Assembly (NCBI RefSeq): GCF_003610555.1
Contig: NZ_RAPQ01000008.1
Coordinates: forward strand, 550,490 to 614,489
From: Marinifilum flexuosum
Lineage (GTDB): Bacteria > Bacteroidota > Bacteroidia > Bacteroidales > Marinifilaceae
Length of the DNA: 64,000 bases
Direction of reading: 5' to 3'
The position numbers were made by a program, and so were the translations under genes. The notes below the pieces were generated by a model. The model did not search any database, was not told where the DNA came from, and worked only from the letters and a program-made list of their open reading frames with translations. This document shows positions 60,438 to 64,000 of this stretch, one piece after another (the first letter of the stretch is position 1; every line of letters begins with the position of its first letter).

Positions 60438-61403
60438 ATGCAGGTAAATAAAAGTTGTCAAACAAGGCAATCGGGAAAAGATAAAATAAAAGAAGCGGTA
60501 AGAATTGCTTTGCCAAAGGCTTACTCTACCACAAAATGGTTGCTAAGTATTATGATTCCGGTTTCTTTTGGTGTCATGATTCTAAACTACACGGGAGTTT
60601 TAGCTTTAATCTCTTTCTATTTGGCTCCGGCTTTCGAATTAATTGGCTTGCCAGGCGAATCGGCATTTGTTTTATTGACAAGCATTTTCACCAATATATA
60701 TACTGCAATAGCAGTAATTACAAGTCTTGAGATGCAGGGTAGAGTAGTTACCATTTTGGCGGTAATGTGCTTGGTTGCTCATGGTTTTGTAATCGAAACT
60801 GCTGTTTTGAAAAAAACGGGATCATCGATGCTTAGGATGATATTGCTTCGGGTATTGGGAAGTTTTGCAATTGGAGCAGTTTTAAACTGGCTTTTGCCAA
60901 GTGAATCGGTGCAGCAAATTAGTTCCATTGCAACATCAAAGGAATCATTTTCTATCATGTTTCTGGATTGGGCTCAGTCATCCTTATTACTAAGCATTAA
61001 AGTAATTGTATTGATTACTTTATTAATGATTTTTCAAAAAATATTGGAACTGTTTGGCATCATCAAGTGGATTTCAAAATTCCTGAAACCCTTACAAGTT
61101 GTTATGGGATTGCCCGAGTCTACTTCCTTTTCATGGATAGTAGCAAATACATTAGGCTTGGCTTATGGAGCTGCCATTATTATGGAGCAGGTGGAGGAAG
61201 GAAAAATGAGTAAGGAGGATGCTGATTTGTTGAATCATCATATTGCAGTGTCGCACTCACAATTAGAAGATCCACTACTCTTTGCAGCTATTGGTGTTCC
61301 CTTGGGATGGATGATTATTCCAAGGTTAATTTTAGGAATTGTAGTGGTTTGGATTTGCCGACTAGAGCGTTATCTAAAATTAGTATTTGGTAAAAAATGT
61401 TAA
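60438..61403 (+). CDS. nucleoside-recognition (GATE) domain membrane protein
   Basis: 321 residues, about eight hydrophobic segments. It has a Gate-like half with LISFYLAPAFELIGLPGESAFVLLTSIFTN and a second with GLPESTSFSWIVANTLGLAYGAA, matching the nucleoside_recognition family (spore maturation/FeoB-gate-like). May permit nucleoside or ion gating. Upstream of thyA by 73 bp in the same direction. Confidence 0.88.
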   Translation: MQVNKSCQTRQSGKDKIKEAVRIALPKAYSTTKWLLSIMIPVSFGVMILNYTGVLALISFYLAPAFELIGLPGESAFVLLTSIFTNIYTAIAVITSLEMQGRVVTILAVMCLVAHGFVIETAVLKKTGSSMLRMILLRVLGSFAIGAVLNWLLPSESVQQISSIATSKESFSIMFLDWAQSSLLLSIKVIVLITLLMIFQKILELFGIIKWISKFLKPLQVVMGLPESTSFSWIVANTLGLAYGAAIIMEQVEEGKMSKEDADLLNHHIAVSHSQLEDPLLFAAIGVPLGWMIIPRLILGIVVVWICRLERYLKLVFGKKC

Positions 61404-61476
61404 TCTATCGGATTGGTGTTAGATACTCTTTATGAATTAATGTATCTTTAAAAACTAAAATTTCGATTGATACATT

Positions 61477-62271
61477 ATGCAACAATATCTTCAATTATTA
61501 GAAAGAGTTCTTGAAGAAGGGAACAAAAAAGAAGACAGAACAGGTACAGGAACGGTAAGTGTTTTTGGGCATCAAATGCGTTTTGATTTGTCTAAAGGAT
61601 TTCCAGTTCTTACCACAAAAAAACTTCATTTAAAGTCTATTATTCATGAATTGCTATGGTTCTTGAATGGAGATACAAATGTGAAATATCTTCAGGATAA
61701 TGGCGTGCGTATTTGGAACGAATGGGCCGATGAGAATGGAGATTTGGGACATGTATATGGTTACCAGTGGAGATCCTGGCCAAAGGAAAATGGTGAATCA
61801 TTAGATCAGATCAAGCAAGTGGTTCACGATATTAAAAACAATCCCGATTCTCGCCGTTTAATTGTAAGTGCATGGAATGCCGGCGACATTGAGAATATGG
61901 CTTTACCACCATGTCATGCTTTGTTCCAGTTCTATGTTGCAAACGGTAAATTGTCTTGTCAACTGTACCAACGCAGTGCAGATATTTTTCTGGGTGTTCC
62001 TTTTAATATTGCATCCTATGCTTTACTTACCATGATGATGGCTCAGGTTTGTGATTTAGAGCTGGGTGAGTTTGTTCATACTTTGGGTGATGCTCATATT
62101 TACATGAATCATTTGGATCAGGTTAAACTGCAATTAAGCAGAGAACCGAAAAGTTTGCCTCAGATGAAAATTAATCCTGATGTGAAGAGTATTTTCGATT
62201 TTAAGTATGAAGATTTCTCATTGGAGAATTATGAAGCACATCCTCATATCAAAGGGGCAATCTCTGTTTAA
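61477..62271 (+). CDS. thyA: thymidylate synthase
   Basis: 264 residues, the length of the E. coli enzyme. Catalytic Cys in [13 protein letters not shown], dUMP-binding [10 protein letters not shown] and [21 protein letters not shown], and a usual C-terminal tail IKGAISV. It methylates dUMP with methylene-tetrahydrofolate. folA follows after a 106-bp repeat-rich gap. Confidence 0.98.
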   Translation: MQQYLQLLERVLEEGNKKEDRTGTGTVSVFGHQMRFDLSKGFPVLTTKKLHLKSIIHELLWFLNGDTNVKYLQDNGVRIWNEWADENGDLGHVYGYQWRSWPKENGESLDQIKQVVHDIKNNPDSRRLIVSAWNAGDIENMALPPCHALFQFYVANGKLSCQLYQRSADIFLGVPFNIASYALLTMMMAQVCDLELGEFVHTLGDAHIYMNHLDQVKLQLSREPKSLPQMKINPDVKSIFDFKYEDFSLENYEAHPHIKGAISV

Positions 62272-62377
62272 TAATTATGAATGATTAATTATGAGTTATG
62301 AATTAGAAGTTAAAACTGAATTTATAATTCATCATTTATAATTCATCATTTTTTAACTCATTTATAATTGTAGAATC
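62272..62377. repeat. AT-rich repeat between thyA and folA
   Basis: AATTATGAGTTATGAATTAG followed by repeated TTATAATTCATCATT strings, partly complementary. Related to 22.85-22.92 kb. Confidence 0.55.
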
Positions 62378-62863
62378 ATGAATTTAGCTATTATAGTTGC
62401 CGCTTCGCGGAATAATGTTATTGGAAAAGACAACCAATTAATTTGGCGCCTTTCGGCAGATTTGAAAAGATTTAAAGCTTTAACTACAGGGCATACCATT
62501 ATAATGGGAAGAAAAACTTTCGACTCAATTGGTAAGCCACTTCCGAATAGAACTTCGGTAATCATTACTCGCCAGGAAAATTACAAGCAGGAGGGATGTA
62601 TTGTAGTTCATTCTTTGGAAGAAGCTTTGGATGCAGTTAAGGATCAGGATAAAGTATTTATTATTGGTGGCGGAACAATTTATGAACAAGCAATGGAAAA
62701 AGCTGACGAATTGTACCTAACGCTGGTTCATAAAGAATTTGAAGGGGATACATTCTTTCCGGAAATTAAATCAGCACAATGGGAATCGATAACTCGAGAA
62801 GATTGTATGCCAGATGAAAAGAATGAATATCCTTATTCATTTATCGATTACAAAAGAAAATAG
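62378..62863 (+). CDS. folA: dihydrofolate reductase
   Basis: 161 residues. LAIIVAASRNNVIGKDNQLIWRL, GHTIIMGRKTFDSIGKPLPNR and IIGGGTIYEQAMEKADELYLT are canonical substrate- and NADPH-binding segments. Regenerates tetrahydrofolate used by ThyA. The lipoprotein gene starts 1 bp after its stop. Confidence 0.97.
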   Translation: MNLAIIVAASRNNVIGKDNQLIWRLSADLKRFKALTTGHTIIMGRKTFDSIGKPLPNRTSVIITRQENYKQEGCIVVHSLEEALDAVKDQDKVFIIGGGTIYEQAMEKADELYLTLVHKEFEGDTFFPEIKSAQWESITREDCMPDEKNEYPYSFIDYKRK

Positions 62864-62864
62864 T

Positions 62865-63716
62865 ATGAATTTTAGATATTTAAAATTAGGCCTTGTTACT
62901 TTTTTATTTGCAGGAACAATGAATTCTTGTTCTACAGGTTCTGATCCGGAAGATATTATTGATGATGTATTTACGGTTCCGGCGAAGTATTGCTTAACCA
63001 TTAATAATGGAATTAACGACATTGTAATGAATGTAAATGCCATTGTAATGAATAATTTGGATACCAAGAAGGATGTAATAGATGATGAGGTGCCAACCGG
63101 AGTTACACCAACCATATACAGAACCGGTGAAGTAATTGATTCGGTAGTTATAGATTATGGTGCTGATAAAACCATTTCATCTATTGGTGGAAAATTTAAA
63201 GGCAAAGTAGTTGTTGATCCTGTTGATGAAAAATTGCAGAAATTTGAGATTAGATTACAAGATCTTGAGGTAAATAATTTTGATGTCACTGGAGCATTCA
63301 ATTTTGATATTGTTGGAGATGTCGCAGGCAGAGATTTTTCAGTATCATCCAGTACCATAAAATTTTTAATTACTGATTCGGAAAGCAATGTAACTGAATT
63401 TCCGGTTACCTCTTTCGAGGCCGGTTACAAGTACGTAAGAAGTGAAAAAGATGATGTGGATTATGTAGATGATATTTATAATCTCACAAGCGATATTGAT
63501 ATTACATATCCTACTGGTGCTTTGATGTCATTGACCAATCAGTCTGATTTGTTGTATGCTTATGCATGTAAAAATGTTATTGGAGGTACTGCACTTTTTA
63601 CACTGCAGGATATTGGAGAAGGAAGCGTGAATTACGGAGGAGGCGATACCGTTGATAATTGCGATGGGGATGTAAGTGTAACTTCCCAGGGGTCTACAAT
63701 TACAATAAGTCTATAG
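62865..63716 (+). CDS. hypothetical lipoprotein
   Basis: 283 residues. Lipoprotein signal LKLGLVTFLFAGTMNSCSTG (Cys21). The rest is beta-rich and Asp-rich, without recognised domain. ATG at 62865 was chosen; the longer frame from 62814 overlaps folA by 50 bp and lacks a signal. Probably exposed at the outer membrane; function unknown. Confidence 0.75.
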   Translation: MNFRYLKLGLVTFLFAGTMNSCSTGSDPEDIIDDVFTVPAKYCLTINNGINDIVMNVNAIVMNNLDTKKDVIDDEVPTGVTPTIYRTGEVIDSVVIDYGADKTISSIGGKFKGKVVVDPVDEKLQKFEIRLQDLEVNNFDVTGAFNFDIVGDVAGRDFSVSSSTIKFLITDSESNVTEFPVTSFEAGYKYVRSEKDDVDYVDDIYNLTSDIDITYPTGALMSLTNQSDLLYAYACKNVIGGTALFTLQDIGEGSVNYGGGDTVDNCDGDVSVTSQGSTITISL

Positions 63717-63740
63717 AGAAATTATTATAGTGTAAAAAAA

Positions 63741-63770
63741 AACCGGAGATTAACTCCGGTATTTTTTTTA
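63741..63770 (+). terminator. terminator between the lipoprotein gene and clpX
   Basis: ACCGGAG / ACTCCGGT stem with A-run before and eight T after, so usable in both directions. Confidence 0.9.
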
Positions 63771-63819
63771 TATGATTCCGATACTATTATATGATTTTAA
63801 ATTTAAAACCTGGTATCGG

Positions 63820-64000
63820 TTATGCGACTTTTAAACGCTTTAGGTTTACTTTTTCAAGTTTCTCGCTAGCGTATTTGCTATCAATTGAAATTTTCTTGTC
63901 TTCTCCTGAAGGCAATTCAAACATTGCATCCATCATGATTGCTTCACAAATTGAGCGCAATCCACGAGCTCCCAGTTTGAATTCCACAGCTTTGTCTACA
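63820..64000 (-). CDS. clpX: ClpX C-terminal fragment, cut by the window edge
   Basis: Only the last about 60 codons are present. The minus strand encodes [20 protein letters not shown], the ClpX sensor-2 / C-terminal domain signature, and ends LKRLKVA. ClpX unfolds proteins for ClpP. The rest lies beyond 64000; nothing suggests truncation in the genome. Confidence 0.9.
   Translation of the reverse strand, partial: VDKAVEFKLGARGLRSICEAIMMDAMFELPSGEDKKISIDSKYASEKLEKVNLKRLKVA

Noticed and set aside
1-64000. tRNA or rRNA genes and integrase-type attachment sites
   Set aside because: No tRNA-like cloverleaf, rRNA segment or integrase gene was recognised. The defence island shows no visible att duplication by eye.

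Overview
The window looks like a chromosomal segment of a Bacteroidota bacterium, most likely an anaerobic or facultative marine member of the Bacteroidales/Marinilabiliales (inference). The grounds are moderate-to-low GC, almost no Shine-Dalgarno sequences, candidate -7 promoter elements of the TAnnTTTG type, typical families (DUF4286, DUF4369, DUF6263, LpxH-type hydrolase, large HppA, OmpA with SprB-like repeats), and intergenic space full of palindromic repeats. No tRNA, rRNA or CRISPR array was recognised. The right end runs into clpX.

Layout. 0.2-2.9 kb: a sigma-54 response regulator and its histidine kinase. 2.9-5.6 kb: an IS200-like REP-associated transposase set between palindromic repeats, plus two small proteins. 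5.6-7.2 kb: an unrecognised protein and a 21-bp tandem array. 7.2-11.8 kb: an AT-rich defence island (Vsr endonuclease, DUF262 protein, HEPN protein, PmeII-like restriction enzyme, C5-cytosine methyltransferase). 11.9-15.4 kb: two envelope proteins. 15.4-16.5 kb: a repeat-dense gene-free stretch with a tandemly duplicated 266-bp composite repeat. 16.5-25.7 kb: a periplasmic nitrate reductase operon in which a Tat FeS protein, an NrfD membrane protein and a monohaem cytochrome precede napA-napG-napH-napB-napD, with no napC. 25.8-32.1 kb: an AraC/GyrI regulator, an Lrp regulator, a four-subunit 2-oxoacid:ferredoxin oxidoreductase and an aminotransferase, together a plausible amino-acid-fermentation module. 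33.8-38.6 kb: a molybdopterin oxidoreductase without export signal, a DmsB-DmsC fusion and a Cys/Met-type PLP enzyme. 38.6-41.2 kb: a DUF262-HNH protein followed by a 0.8-kb set of short-period repeat arrays. 41.3-64 kb: mainly housekeeping genes (rmuC, lpxH, ribF, hppA, greA, HIT, ruvC, serS, rpmA, rplU, bifunctional nuclease, nucleoside transport, thyA, folA, clpX) with a few lipoproteins.

Working together: electrons from quinol would reach periplasmic NapAB through NapGH and/or the NrfCD-like module. The ketoacid oxidoreductase would supply reduced ferredoxin from transaminated amino acids. The nucleoside carriers sit next to thyA-folA.

The most unusual signal is in non-coding DNA. Six arrays (6.85, 40.35, 40.64, 40.90, 41.01 and 58.6 kb) are built from a short conserved core repeated every 20-21 bp (or 42 bp) with variable AT-rich spacers. 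Four clustered arrays use different cores but end in the same roughly 16-bp module. I know of no described function for this arrangement and could not search for one.
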